Source: Discostella pseudostelligera
Taxonomy: Eukaryota; Bacillariophyta; Thalassiosirophyceae; Thalassiosirales; Thalassiosiraceae
Assembly (NCBI GenBank): GCA_036940085.1
Contig: JALLBK010000667.1
Span: forward strand, 2,501-15,316
Reading direction: 5' to 3'
Length of the DNA stretch: 12,816 bases
Both the position numbers and the translations under genes were made by a program. Positions 1 through 8,722 of this stretch are shown here, piece after piece. Under the pieces are notes generated by a model. It was given only the letters and a program-made list of their open reading frames with translations. It had not been told where the DNA came from and made no database searches. Every line of letters starts with the position of its first letter. Within the stretch, counting starts at the first letter, position 1.

Positions 1-2639
1 AAAGAGAAGTTTGATGAGACGCTTGACAATATCCGCGTAGGACTGCTAAAGGAAATGCGTGTCGACTATACCAAGTTTCTGACTAATGTCCCACAGTCCA
101 AATGGTGGATGAAAATGGTCGATCGATATGGTATGCTCTCCTCGGGTGGGATTGGGAAGAAGGTATCCCATTTCCTATCTACTGGCAATATTATCTCGAC
201 GACTGGGTTGGACCTGATGCAAGTGAGCGGGTACACCATTGTGGCAGAGAAGCTCAACTTCTTAAGATTCTGTGCACACTTTCGTAGTGTCCATCGTGGA
301 CAATTCTTTATGGAGATGAAGACTACGGCCGTGCGGAAGTTGTTGCCCGATCAATGGGGCTTTCTTTGTCCAGGTGTGTATGATTTCAGTAGTGGTCTCG
401 ATCCTCTTTTCACGCTAGTTCACTGTTTGAACAATGTCTGATTAACCATCGAATCTATTGTCGCTCCTTTTATCTAGTGCATACACCTGATGGTGGTCCT
501 TGTGGACTATTGAGCCATATGGCGTTGAAATGCAAGTGTATGGCCTACCCTGCCCCAACGGAGGGCGGTGAGTTGAAAGATCTGAACGAGTTGTTAATTT
601 CGTGGGGTGTGACTCCTTCAGGAACGGGAGGGGAGCGTGGTGATGGAGCTGGAATATCGATCTTTACTGATTTGCCCGTGGTGTTAGATGGACGAATTGT
701 TGGTGGAGCTTCCATTAAGCTGTGCAAATCAATTGCAGCACAGCTGAGGTCATTGAAGGTCCAGGACAAGCCGATTGTACCTCCGACATTGGAAGTTGCC
801 TTTATTCCTCCCGCACTTAAAGGTGGACCCTACCCTGGGCTATTTCTTTTCACCATCGCTGCACGAGTAGTTCGTCCTGTACTACAAAGGGCGACGGGTA
901 GGACAGAATACATTGGTCCAATGGAGCAGCCGTTCATGGATATCGCTTGCCTTCCAGAAGATATTAGGGAAGGAATTACCACTCATCAAGAGCTAGATCC
1001 TGCAAACATGCTCAGTCTCATTGCAAGTCTTACTCCCTTTTCAGACTACAACCAATCGCCACGAAACATGTACCAATGTCAAATGGGCAAACAAACAATG
1101 GGCACGCCGTGCCATTCACTTCCCTATCGAGCAGACAACAAATTGTACAAGATTCAAACCCCTCAAGCACCACTTGTGCAGACGGCCATCCATGGAGAGT
1201 ACAAGATGGATGAATATCCCAACGGCACCAACGCAGTGGTTGCCGTGTTGAGCTACACTGGCTTTGACATGGAGGATGCAATGGTATTGAATAAATCATC
1301 GTATGAACGGGGCTTTGGACACGCATCTGTGTACAAGACGGTGAAGGTGGATTTAGGACAGGAAATCGAAGATGCCGTTATGAAGGGTGCAGATAAAGAT
1401 AAGATCAGGCTTGGGAACAAGACAAAACGCGTAAAAGTAGAGCCTGAGAATGAAGGTGACTTGCCTACATTCAAGCATGAGTCCGTCCACCCAAATCTAG
1501 ATGAGGACGGATTGCCACCCGTCGGGAGTTGGGTCGATGAGGGACATGCACTGTATTGCCTTGCAGATGACGGAATGGGCAAGGGATTTCCAGGCAAGCA
1601 CAAAGAGAAGGAGCGCGCTTGCGTTCAAGCGATTCGACGTCTTAATTTGTCGGGTACCGGGGCGGGCGGGAGAGGTTCCAAGGAATCAGGTGAAGCGCTT
1701 AGTGTCACACTAAGATTTCCAAGAAACCCTGTGATTGGAGATAAGTTCTCTAGCAGGCACGGTCAGAAGGGTGTCCTGTCGATCTTATGGCCGCATACGG
1801 ATATGCCATTCAGTGAAAGTGGCATTAGCCCAGATATTATCATCAATCCGCACGCATTTCCGTCCCGCATGACGATTGGAATGTTGATTGAGAGCATGGC
1901 GGGGAAGAGTGGCGCCTGTCATGGAATGTTCCAGGTGGGTAACAACTTTCCTTTCAATATCTACTTGCCTCGTCATCGCTCGTATCTCACTTTGCATCTC
2001 TTGCTCTCGTAGGATGCAACGCCATTCTCATTTCATGAATCAGGCGACAAGATTGCCGTAGATTACTTCGGAGAACAGCTCCAAGCTGCTGGTTACAGCT
2101 ATTATGGTAGTGAACCACTCTACAGTGGTGTATCTGGCTGTCTCATGCAGGCGGACTTGTACATTGGGGTGGTGTTTTACCAAAGATTGCGACACATGGT
2201 ATCGGATAAGTACCAAGTACGATCCACCGGAACAGTGAATCCATTGACAAGGCAACCGATTAAGGGAAGGAAGAAGGGCGGCGGTATTCGTTTGGGAGAG
2301 ATGGAACGAGACTCACTTCTTAGCCATGGAACAGCGTTCTTGTTACACGACCGACTACTCAATTGCAGTGATAGGCACATTGCCTATGCATGTCGACGTT
2401 GCGGAGATCTGCTGTCACCTGCCACAGAGAGGAGTGCAATTCTTTCAGCTGGACAAAAGTCATCCGATGCAATGAAACACCAATTGCGAGTGTTTTGCAA
2501 GAATGCCAAGTGTTGCAATGCCGTACGGGATGAAGCAAACGATGATGCCGTGCAACCTGTCATTCTCCCATATGTGTACCGATACCTGTCAATTGAGCTT
2601 GCGGCAATGAATATCAAAATTAAGATGAATATCAATTGA
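1..2639 (+). CDS. RPA2: RNA polymerase I second-largest subunit (RPA2/RPA135), 3' part
   Basis: Catalytic-core subunit of nucleolar RNA polymerase I, which transcribes pre-rRNA. The exons read 1-373, 478-1934 and 2013-2639, giving 818 residues; the family has about 1,130-1,200, so the N-terminal third lies left of the window. In fragment numbering, the fork region AEKLNFLRF and VHRG is at about 82-100, and KLLPDQWGFLCPVHTPDG at 113-130 spans intron 1. GFDMEDAMVLNKSSYERG is near 386, GDKFSSRHGQKG near 545 and NPHAFPSRMTIG near 582. The C-terminal clamp begins HMVSDKYQVRSTG, with a zinc site from CRRC (737/740) and CKNAKC (772/777). EMKTTAVRKLLP and ALKGGPYPGL fit Pol I better than Pol II or III. 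The protein ends in ELAAMNIKIK, as is usual for the family. No disablement is seen. The motifs are seen directly; the Pol I assignment comes from recalled family sequences. Confidence 0.96.
374..477 (+). other. RPA2 intron 1 (104 bp, GT-AG, phase 1)
   Basis: Removing 374-477 joins frame 1 to frame 3. It rebuilds the split valine codon inside the invariant LCPVHTPDG motif. The donor is gtgtgt and the acceptor tatctag. Confidence 0.95.
1935..2012 (+). other. RPA2 intron 2 (78 bp, GT-AG, phase 0)
   Basis: The frame would stay open through this interval up to the TAG that doubles as the acceptor. The read-through residues match nothing in the family, while splicing cag|gtgggt to tcgtag|gat gives HGMFQDATPFSF, the expected order for Pol I. 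Retention would truncate the protein before its C-terminal clamp. Confidence 0.92.
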
Positions 2640-2991
2640 TAGCATAGGGGCTTCATGAGAGTGAGCGGCCGTGGTCTTTGTGTAGGCAGTGTTGAAGCGA
2701 TAAGAGTGTAATCGAGATTTGAGATTTAACAACTTAACCAACTCCGACGAGTCCACCTTTTGTTGTATCATCCTCAGACTCGATTCCTCGATGAGCCAAA
2801 CTACATTAGTATTGCACAACCGTGATGATGCCCGAAAGCAGAATGAGAATGATGCCATAGTTACATATTTATGAAAGGTTACATCTAAAAGCAATACACA
2901 ATTCTAGAGCAGCGGATAATGATGTCATTGACTGTAATTCTTGTGTGAACTGAGAATGAACAATTCGAAGAGAATGATTTCCAGTATGCAC
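2640..2991. other. Intergenic gap between convergent 3' ends
   Basis: About 350 bp lie between the RPA2 stop and the CAP-gene stop. It should contain both 3' UTRs and terminators. I see no conserved protein, RNA gene or clear repeat, and the short minus-strand open frames here resemble nothing. Confidence 0.7.
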
Positions 2992-4815
2992 CTAACATCC
3001 ATCGGGGGGACAAGCTGGAGAACATGGACTATCATCCGCTAGCATCGGCTCAGCCCACCAATCTTGACTGCCGTCCTTGTACGCGGCCATGTTGCAATTG
3101 CCTACACGAGGAGATGAGAAAAATATGAAGAACGGGCACGAAGTAAGAATGTTGCGGATGGATGGGTCAACATATTGCAAGGACGAACAAAACCAAAACG
3201 TACCCGGACGTGCATAACGACAAACTTGAATGTAACACATGCCACCCCCACTCCTTGCCTTCGACGCCTCATCACATCCGACATACTTGCTCGCTCGCCA
3301 CAATGCTTGGGTAAGATGAGCATTGTCAGGATAGGGAAGACCTGCCTCCTTGTCGATCCAACGACCGACGATGGAATCGGCAGTTCGTACCTCGGCGAAG
3401 CTTCCAGTTCCGGAATGGGCAGCGAGATTTTCACCGAACTGACTGTTGGGATCTGGGCGGGCATTGGTTAGACAAAGAGCTATTTGACAGCCGATCCACA
3501 CGCAAAAGATTGTATCAACTCTCTCACCATGAACCAAATCTCCACACGAAGCCGCCAATAACGTCTCTGCATATGTCCTCGATTGTTCCTTCAATGCATT
3601 GCTCCAAGTTAATGGAACATAACTCTTGCCATACCGTTGATGCCAATCCTGCCTTCGTGTATTATGCGCGGCTAACCATTCATCATCCCGGTCGGTGGTA
3701 TCCGTAATCTTGGAGGATAATGGCAGATCGGACAGGCTGCCATTGTTACTACCACTTCCACCACCACCACTACCAGTACTACCACCATTAGTACCACTAC
3801 CACCCGAATTGGTAGAGACAGTAAAGGGATGGGATCTCTTCTCCCAATCACTACCGTCAGTGGGTGAGGCAAATCGTTTGACGCCATCAACGTAGCCAAT
3901 GTACCGTCCATTCCCCACGGAGCAGCACATGCCATCCTTGAAGAGATCGGTGATGGTGAATATGTAATCTCCGGGGGATAGACAGTATCCTACGAAACAT
4001 TTGAGGTTGAGTAGGAGAAGAATGATGAGAGTTACCGTACTAGCACATCATGATCATTGAAAAGAATATCAGTATCAGCACAGCTGTGTTTCTTCTTCTA
4101 CTCACCTCCTTGGTACGAACTACTCCCATCATAATTCATACCAGCCGGTGGACCCGATGCCAATGTCGTCCAACCGCCAGTACTTGAATTTCGTTTTTGA
4201 AGTGTCCATGAATTCTCAAATCCATATTCATCAGTGCGGAGATCAATCTTNAGTACTTGAATTTCGTTTTTGAAGTGTCCATGAATTCTCAAATCCATAT
4301 TCATCAGTGCGGAGATCAATCTTGAAATATTTTTGATTGGATTGACAGGTCCGACCGAGGGGGTTGGAGGAGGTGGTCCCTAGCCCTCGGATGGAGGAGG
4401 ATGATGGAATGGACTTTGATTTGGGATGAGGTGCCAGATCATTGTTGAAAGAGACGGACGGTATTGGCGATTGGGAAAAGGGGTAGAATGTAGAATGGAT
4501 ATCAGACAAGAGGTTTGATTAGTCATTATCATTGAATAGATATCAACAATCAACACACGAGCGGTTTCCCACACTTACCTCTTCAATCGACTCATCGCGA
4601 TTGGAATCAATAATTTGATCAAGCTGCTGGATCGGCCGACGGCGAAGATTGCGGGTGCTGGATGCCGCCGCTGACGGCGATGATGGAATTCTTCCATCGG
4701 GGCTGCCGGTGCCATCAACAGCAGCATTTCCATCGTTGCCGTTGGCAGATATGACAACTGGCAGCGTCGTTGACACGGCAGCTAGTAGGAGGATAGATAA
4801 AGATCGGACGCTCAT
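2992..4815 (-). CDS. Secreted CAP/SCP (PR-1-like) protein with an N-terminal diatom-type domain
   Basis: My five-exon model is 4815-4579, 4413-4106, 3989-3528, 3452-3204 and 3101-2992. With the 73-bp N artefact removed it gives 1,293 nt, or 430 residues. The start at 4815 lies directly before a signal peptide (MSVRSLSILLLAAVSTTL, then SANG); an in-frame ATG at 4926 would bury that peptide. Residues about 102-200 form a domain with KIDLRTDEYGFENSWTL, GPPAGMNY and YCLSPGDYIFTITD...DGMCC, a pattern I know from many diatom proteins of unknown ligand. A Gly/Ser-rich linker (about 218-241) leads to the CAP domain (about 258-415). That domain has AAHN (His266), FGENLAAHSG (Glu319), NAHLTQALWRASKYVGC (His357), YIQVCRYARPGNCN and a Cys-rich tail. 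CAP proteins are usually extracellular and bind lipids or act in defence or matrix biology; no substrate can be read from the sequence. Exon 1/2 joining is the least certain part. Confidence 0.85.
3102..3203 (-). other. CAP-gene intron 4 (102 bp, phase 1)
   Basis: The donor is ccgg|gtacgt and the acceptor gtgtag|gc. Removal joins CRYARPG to NCNMAAYKDG, the usual end of a CAP domain. The interval is a multiple of three and has no in-frame stop. Confidence 0.88.
3453..3527 (-). other. CAP-gene intron 3 (75 bp, phase 1)
   Basis: The donor is catg|gtgaga. Of the nearby AGs only the one in gcccag|at keeps the frame, giving LVHDPNSQFGENLAA, the expected CAP context. It is a multiple of three with no in-frame stop. 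Confidence 0.85.
3990..4105 (-). other. CAP-gene intron 2 (116 bp, phase 1)
   Basis: The donor is ggag|gtgagt and the acceptor ttcgtag|ga. Joining rebuilds SSYQGGYCLSPGDY, which continues the N-terminal domain across two different frames. Confidence 0.88.
4179..4323. repeat. Exact 72-bp duplication around a single N (probable assembly artefact)
   Basis: Bases 4179-4250 and 4252-4323 are identical over all 72 positions, and base 4251 is the only N in the window. The repeat lies in exon 2 of the CAP gene. With both copies the exon sum is 1,366 nt, which is not divisible by three; with one copy it is 1,293 nt and the protein is continuous. Contig ends that overlap but were joined with a placeholder N explain this best. 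Confidence 0.9.
4414..4578 (-). other. CAP-gene intron 1 (165 bp, phase 0), acceptor tentative
   Basis: The donor gaag|gtaagt-type site (gag|gtaagt) is strong. Of three candidate AGs before the conserved RTCQSNQKYFKIDL, only caaag|tcc keeps the frame with a phase-0 donor. A further small exon cannot be excluded. Confidence 0.6.
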
Positions 4816-5322
4816 GGTATTGGTCGACAATGGCAATGTGCAAAATGAATGGGCAATGACATTACATTGGCCATTGGCTTTTGATTTTGAGAGCTTTTGA
4901 GTTGAGGTTGGATTTGCATTTGACATCGACCGGCCGGCAGCAGCATTCTCTGCAGCAGCGGCAGTCGCTTCACCTCTCGCATCACACACAAGAATTCAAA
5001 CAGCTAGATATCACATAAAAACCATTGAATTCCAACGTGAAACATCATCCGATAATCATCAAATTTGGCGCGGGCATCGGAGTTTCGGAGAAGATTTGAG
5101 AAGGTGGTGTCAAGATGGTGGAAATGGAAAGTGGGTCGAGAAGAAAATTAGAAAACCGGTTTCGACTCCGAGGAGGAAAGGTTTAGATTCCTACCTGCAG
5201 TACATTGGAAAGGCAGATGTCTTGTGGGTCATGATACAGAGGAATTAGTTCGAGACTCCCCCTGTTGCCGCGAGTGCAATCTGCATCTCTCTTTGCGCCA
5301 AAGCTCCTGCCAAAACATTCCG

Positions 5323-5395
5323 TCAGTCGAGTTGTCATATCTCCCGCCATATCTATTAATGCCACGTGTAAGTAGTATGTTCAGTCGAGTCGTCA
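5323..5395. repeat. Imperfect 15-bp direct repeat
   Basis: tcagtcgagttgtca at 5323-5337 recurs at 5381-5395 with one change (t to c). The spacing is 58 bp, and a CACGTG box lies between the copies. Chance cannot be excluded. Confidence 0.4.
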
Positions 5396-5432
5396 CAAGA
5401 TGTCCATTTCCCGCGATAAAGGTCGCCACGTG
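5363..5432. promoter_or_regulatory. Two palindromic CACGTG (G-box/E-box) sites
   Basis: CACGTG occurs at 5363-5368 and 5427-5432, both preceded by a C (ccacgtg). This hexamer is the usual target of bHLH and some bZIP factors. The pair lies about 550 bp upstream of the CAP gene and about 740 bp upstream of the pseudogene remnant. That the sites act is inference only. Confidence 0.3.
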
Positions 5433-6165
5433 GAAGCAATGGAGAAAGCAACCGCAGTCTACGTGTGCAGTCTCCTGCATGCAGTCAACACTAGTCAACA
5501 CCATGACCATGACCACCATGGCCGCCGCCGTCGCCCACTACCATCGTCACCACCGACCACGTCAACTTCATCAAGAGACCAGAAGATACGAGGAGAGACT
5601 ACTCCTTTAATATTTCGCAGCATGAACATTGCCCCAACCGAGTGACGAGGAGATAATTCAGCAGCAAAAGCAGCGGGTGGTGACAGTGGAGAGACGTCAT
5701 CATCGTCTCCTCGCCATCCTCCTCCAACTGAAACTATTCCTCTAATGCCGCTGCCGCCTCAACGCAACGACGAGAGATTATTCAATATATAATGACGGGA
5801 TGCGACACCGACTGAATTGGAACGACGATTATAGATACATCAGCTAATGGATTGATTGTCGGCCGCTACGGCTGATTCTGCTTTTGCTTCTGTTGAGATG
5901 GCAGCGAAGGTGGTGGAAATCGAAATAATGATGGGGGTAATGGATCGATGATGCCATCATTGAGCATTCATGACAATAATATCAGTGACAGCAACAACGA
6001 CGACAATAACAACAGCAACAACATCACCATGAAAAACAATAGTGATGGAAATTTCAGTGATGACGTCGTCACAACTACAATGTCAATGTCAACAATTGCA
6101 CCACCTCCAAACCACCGTCATCACAAGTCGTTGAAGAGTCAACCGAACGAGAAGATGTGGTCTCC

Positions 6166-6900
6166 TGCATACTCTACGAACGTAATCGACTAGTATACTA
6201 CTACCACCACCACCACCACCATTACCAACAATAACAATGCAACTAAGACCACTACCACAACCAAGTGCAAAATACCATTGTATCGATACGCCATATCCCA
6301 CATCGTCTATAAGGCATGCCATAGCCTTCAATTGAGCAAGACCATTATCTGCCACAATTGTCATGTTTCATTTGTCAAACATCATTGTGCAAAATGCACC
6401 ATTTTGATGTCCAATACTCGATCTCCCTTCAATTGCTCGAAATGTGGAATGTGTCGGGTGGGAGGATGTGAGAATTACAAGCATTGTGATTGGTTTGGAA
6501 TGTGTGTTGTCGATTGTGGTGCAAGAGAGTCATCATTGAAAGTAATCTTGGTTTTGCCTTCCGTCAATAGAGAGGTTGGAGTGTACGTGTGGTCGTTGTT
6601 GATTGGAGATTGTGAATGATCTCGGAGACATGCTGATCCTCTCGTCATTCATCGAAATCTCATTTCTCAAATTCCTGTTGAGACTGTTGCACTTTTGACA
6701 ATCGATGTCCGATTGTAAGAAAACTGAAGTGTCGGGATCTCCATGCGTGACATTGAGTTGCAACCCATGCCATTGGTCATGGCACGGATTGCGAATATTG
6801 CATGTACTTATCGCGGAACGAAGAGCTAAAGTTGTCATTGGCACTTCCTGTGTGAGCAGTGTCCGAGGTGTGAATGGTTTGTGGAGCGTAGAGGGTGTTT
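6166..6900 (+). pseudogene. Decayed CHY/CTCHY/RING E3 ubiquitin ligase (RCHY1/Pirh2-like)
   Basis: Pieces of the RCHY1 fold occur in the right order but in different frames. SCILYERN near 6163-6186 resembles the CHY start. Frame 2 from about 6284 gives RYAISHIVYKACHSL, ICHNCHVSFVKHHCAKC and FNCSKCGMCRVGGCEN with HCDWFGMC (to 6505), the CTCHY zinc domain. The RING is mostly lost: a possible VIHRN, then FDNRCPI in frame 1 (to 6714), continued by CKKTEVSGS in frame 3 after a one-base loss. Frame 2 then has DIELQPMPLVMARI, a stop at 6827-6829, and CHWHFLCEQCPRCEWF, the usual terminal zinc ribbon. Ligand positions are also changed (IVYKAC for a Cys, FNC for HC, CDWF for CxxC, CTYR for CNDC). Intact family members use RING and zinc folds to ubiquitinate target proteins; this copy cannot. 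The left and right limits are approximate. Confidence 0.8.
6199..6224. repeat. Short CAC/ACC trinucleotide run
   Basis: A run of ACC/CAC triplets would encode a poly-His stretch in one frame. It sits between the two parts of the CHY remnant and may mark slippage that helped break the gene. Confidence 0.5.
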
Positions 6901-7257
6901 TTCCGAAAAGCTCTCTGCTTCACTGATATCGAGCTCTTATCTTTGTTCTCATCGAGAGTTCAATATCGTGTTGTACCAGCTAGATATCCCTTGTTCTCGA
7001 CGCTCGGAATACATTGCGAGCACCGCCAGTAGGATCCAACCAGAACAGAAAGTTGATGTTGAACCCGATACAGAGAGCTCCAACTCCTCAACAATAATTC
7101 GATTGATACATTTAATATTCCGTCTCTGAATGAACTAAATCCTAAGTTTATGATCTAGAGAATAGAATGATTACAACGAACTATTGAAATCTAAATGATA
7201 TATACAAGACAGGGAGAGTATATTGCGTCGAATGATGAAATTGACGAATAGCAAATT
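6901..7257. other. Gap between the pseudogene and the LRR gene 3' end
   Basis: The frame that carries the terminal zinc ribbon of the pseudogene stays open to 7129 and has an acidic, Ser-rich end (EPDTESSNSS), so the old C-terminus may extend this far. The last 130 bp are AT-rich and should include the 3' UTR of the minus-strand LRR gene. Nothing else is recognised. Confidence 0.45.
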
Positions 7258-7326
7258 TCACCCCGCCCTGAGTAAATTAATGCCATCACGCCTAAATGCG
7301 TCGCGAACACTAGAGCGTTGCTTCCT

Positions 7327-7896
7327 CAGCTCGGCAATTTCCTTACGAGCCAATTCTAATTCACTCTGCAACTCAACAGAGGCCGGGACGAAGTTGCTTT
7401 CGACTGTACTGTGAGTGTGATGAGTCTTCCTCAGCTCGGCAATTTCCTTTCGAGCCAATTCTAATTCACTCTGCAACTTAACCGAGGCCGGGATGAAGTT
7501 ATTTTCAGCTGTGCTCTGAGCGTGATGATTCTTCCTCAGCTCGGCAATTTCCTTACGAGCCAGTTCTAATTCACTCTGCAACTCAACAGAGGCCGGGATG
7601 AAGTTATTTTCAGCTGAACTCTGAGCGTGATGATTCTCCCTTAGCTCGGCAATTTCCTTACGAGCCAATTCTAATTCACTCTGCAACTCAACAGAGGCCG
7701 GGATGAAGTTGCTTTCAGCTGTACTCTGAGCGTGATGATTGTTCGTCAGCTCGGCAATTTCCTTACGAGCCAATTCTAATTCACTCTGCAACTTAACAGA
7801 GGCCGGCACGAAGTTGCTTTCGGCTGTACTGTGAGTGTGATGAGTCTTCCTCAGCTCGGCAATTTCCTTACGAGCCAGTTCTAATTCACTCTGCAA
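7327..7896 (-). repeat. 105-bp tandem repeat encoding a 35-residue coiled-coil unit
   Basis: The phrase that encodes the end of EIAEL begins (on +) at 7327, 7432, 7537, 7642, 7747 and 7852, an exact 105-bp period with five full units and a partial sixth. Each unit is a 15-residue helix (LQSELELARKEIAEL, hydrophobic at 1, 5, 8, 12 and 15) and a 20-residue polar spacer rich in His, Asn and Ser. Thirty-five is five heptads, so register is kept between units. Copies differ by few bases, suggesting recent expansion or homogenisation. Confidence 0.95.
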
Positions 7897-8591
7897 TATG
7901 AGAAATGTCAAATGAGCTGGATCGCGTCGGACAACATTGTACATGAGTGCAAAGCCAAGACTGGTCCTCCTGATCCATTCCATTGCAAAGGGCATCATCG
8001 TCACTGGCATCCGATAAAATAGATTTGCATTGTTTCCTTCATCCGCAAAATGATACTTGAGAATCTTTTGACGAGCAACTTCCGATTTATTCTCATTTAT
8101 ATTCATTGCCAAAAGGGATACAACATCCTCTGGGAGTGTCAAAGGAGAAATGACAAGCTTTTGAAGTGTGTGGTTTGATGAATAAATACTACCAATGTTT
8201 GTTTTGTCACACAACACTTGAGCAATATCGTTCCCAATCATAGCCGTGATCGCACTGTTGTAGCCCAAATTTAGTGATTCCAAGCACGAATTGCCCATCA
8301 ATGCCATTATAATTGTACCTTCCTTCGCATCATCCAAGCGGCATCCTCCAAGGCTGAGGTGAGTTACATTTCTCAAGCTCATCGAAAGCCCTTGCCAGCC
8401 AGCCAATGTGATGGATTCAAAGAGATCAAGGGACAAACTTCTGCCGGCCAAACTATCTCTCAAGTAGGTAAGAGCATTGCTGAGGATGCTCAAGGAATCG
8501 TCACAAAGATTGGTACCGCTGAGTGAAAGTTTGGGAATGCCGGTTGTAGAATTCTTGATCAAGTTGGCTAATGCCATACAGCCTTTCATTC

Positions 8592-8596
8592 CAATA
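8592..8596. other. Candidate target-site duplication (caata) next to the LTR
   Basis: Copia integrases usually duplicate about 5 bp. The five bases outside the LTR are caata. The partner copy would lie past the window edge, so this cannot be confirmed here. Confidence 0.35.
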
Positions 8597-8706
8597 TGTT
8601 AGGGAAGTAACCCCGTTGGCTACCGGCCTGTAATAAACACACCTATTAAAAAATGGGTCCACGTGTAACTTGTATACGTTGCTCTCCACGTGTACATCTC
8701 CCAACA
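8597..8706 (-). repeat. 3' LTR of the copia element (110 bp)
   Basis: On the minus strand it runs from TGTTGGGAG to CTTCCCTAACA, so it begins TG, ends CA and has imperfect terminal inverted repeats. It starts 16 bp after the pol stop codon, with a weak purine stretch (cacaggag) before it. It contains two copies of acacgtgga. The limits were set from one LTR only and depend on finding its partner. Confidence 0.75.
8658..8693 (-). promoter_or_regulatory. Duplicated CACGTG motif in the LTR
   Basis: tccacgtgt (on +) occurs at 8658-8666 and again at 8685-8693, 27 bp apart. Paired G-box/E-box sites in an LTR could act as an enhancer; function is inferred only. Confidence 0.35.
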
Positions 8707-8722
8707 CACTCCTGTGGTGCAA

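Larger units (their letters stand above)
4816..6165. other. Long stretch without a supportable gene; 5' flank of the CAP gene
   Basis: The left part (about 4816-5100) should hold the promoter and 5' UTR of the minus-strand CAP gene. Farther right are two CACGTG boxes, an imperfect direct repeat, and AAC/CAC-rich simple sequence from about 5985. Short open frames on both strands (for example 5183-5365 minus, 5400-5645 plus and 5948-6193 plus) show biased Asn, His, Ser or Pro composition but no recognisable domain. The plus-strand frames just left of 6166 could be the rotted, disordered N-terminus of the pseudogene that follows; I cannot show it. Confidence 0.5.
7258..8596 (-). pseudogene. 5'-truncated LRR protein with a repeat-built coiled-coil tail
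   Basis: An open frame of 443 codons from the ATG at 8589 encodes the C-terminal part of an LRR protein. Residues about 1-160 carry LRR-like segments (IPKLSLSGTNLCDDSL, NVTHLSLGGCRLDDA, LESLNLGYNSAI, TLQKLVISPLTLPEDVV). Then come SEVARQKILKYHF and a segment ending NVVRRDPAHL, wording I associate with thalassiosiroid LRR proteins of unknown role. Residues 232-443 hold six copies of LQSELELARKEIAEL, a coiled coil. The frame is open back to 8596 (two more codons, Ile-Gly) and then meets the end of the copia LTR, which supplies a stop at 8599-8601. The native 5' part must therefore lie beyond the retrotransposon. A truncated product from the ATG at 8589 is possible if the LTR drives transcription. 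No stop or frameshift is seen within the remaining part. Confidence 0.82.

Noticed and set aside
1253..1603. Long minus-strand ORF within RPA2 exon 2
   Set aside because: It is the antisense shadow of a strongly conserved polymerase exon.
2384..2894. Minus-strand ORFs over the RPA2 3' end and the gap
   Set aside because: They overlap a conserved coding exon in antisense or show no family-like residues.
5183..5365. Minus-strand exon ending VLQ|gtagga
   Set aside because: The donor-like end and plausible composition are not backed by a recognised domain, an acceptor or a joining exon.
5400..5645. Plus-strand ORF with a His/Asp-rich stretch
   Set aside because: It shows low-complexity composition only. 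It may be the rotted N-terminus of the pseudogene, but no homology can be seen.
6278..6619. A short intact zinc-finger protein
   Set aside because: It starts at a TTG, lacks needed zinc ligands and is one piece of a larger RCHY1-like pattern that continues in other frames.
7327..7896. CRISPR-like array of regular repeats
   Set aside because: The 105-bp period has no unique spacers, lies in one long open frame, and the locus is eukaryotic.
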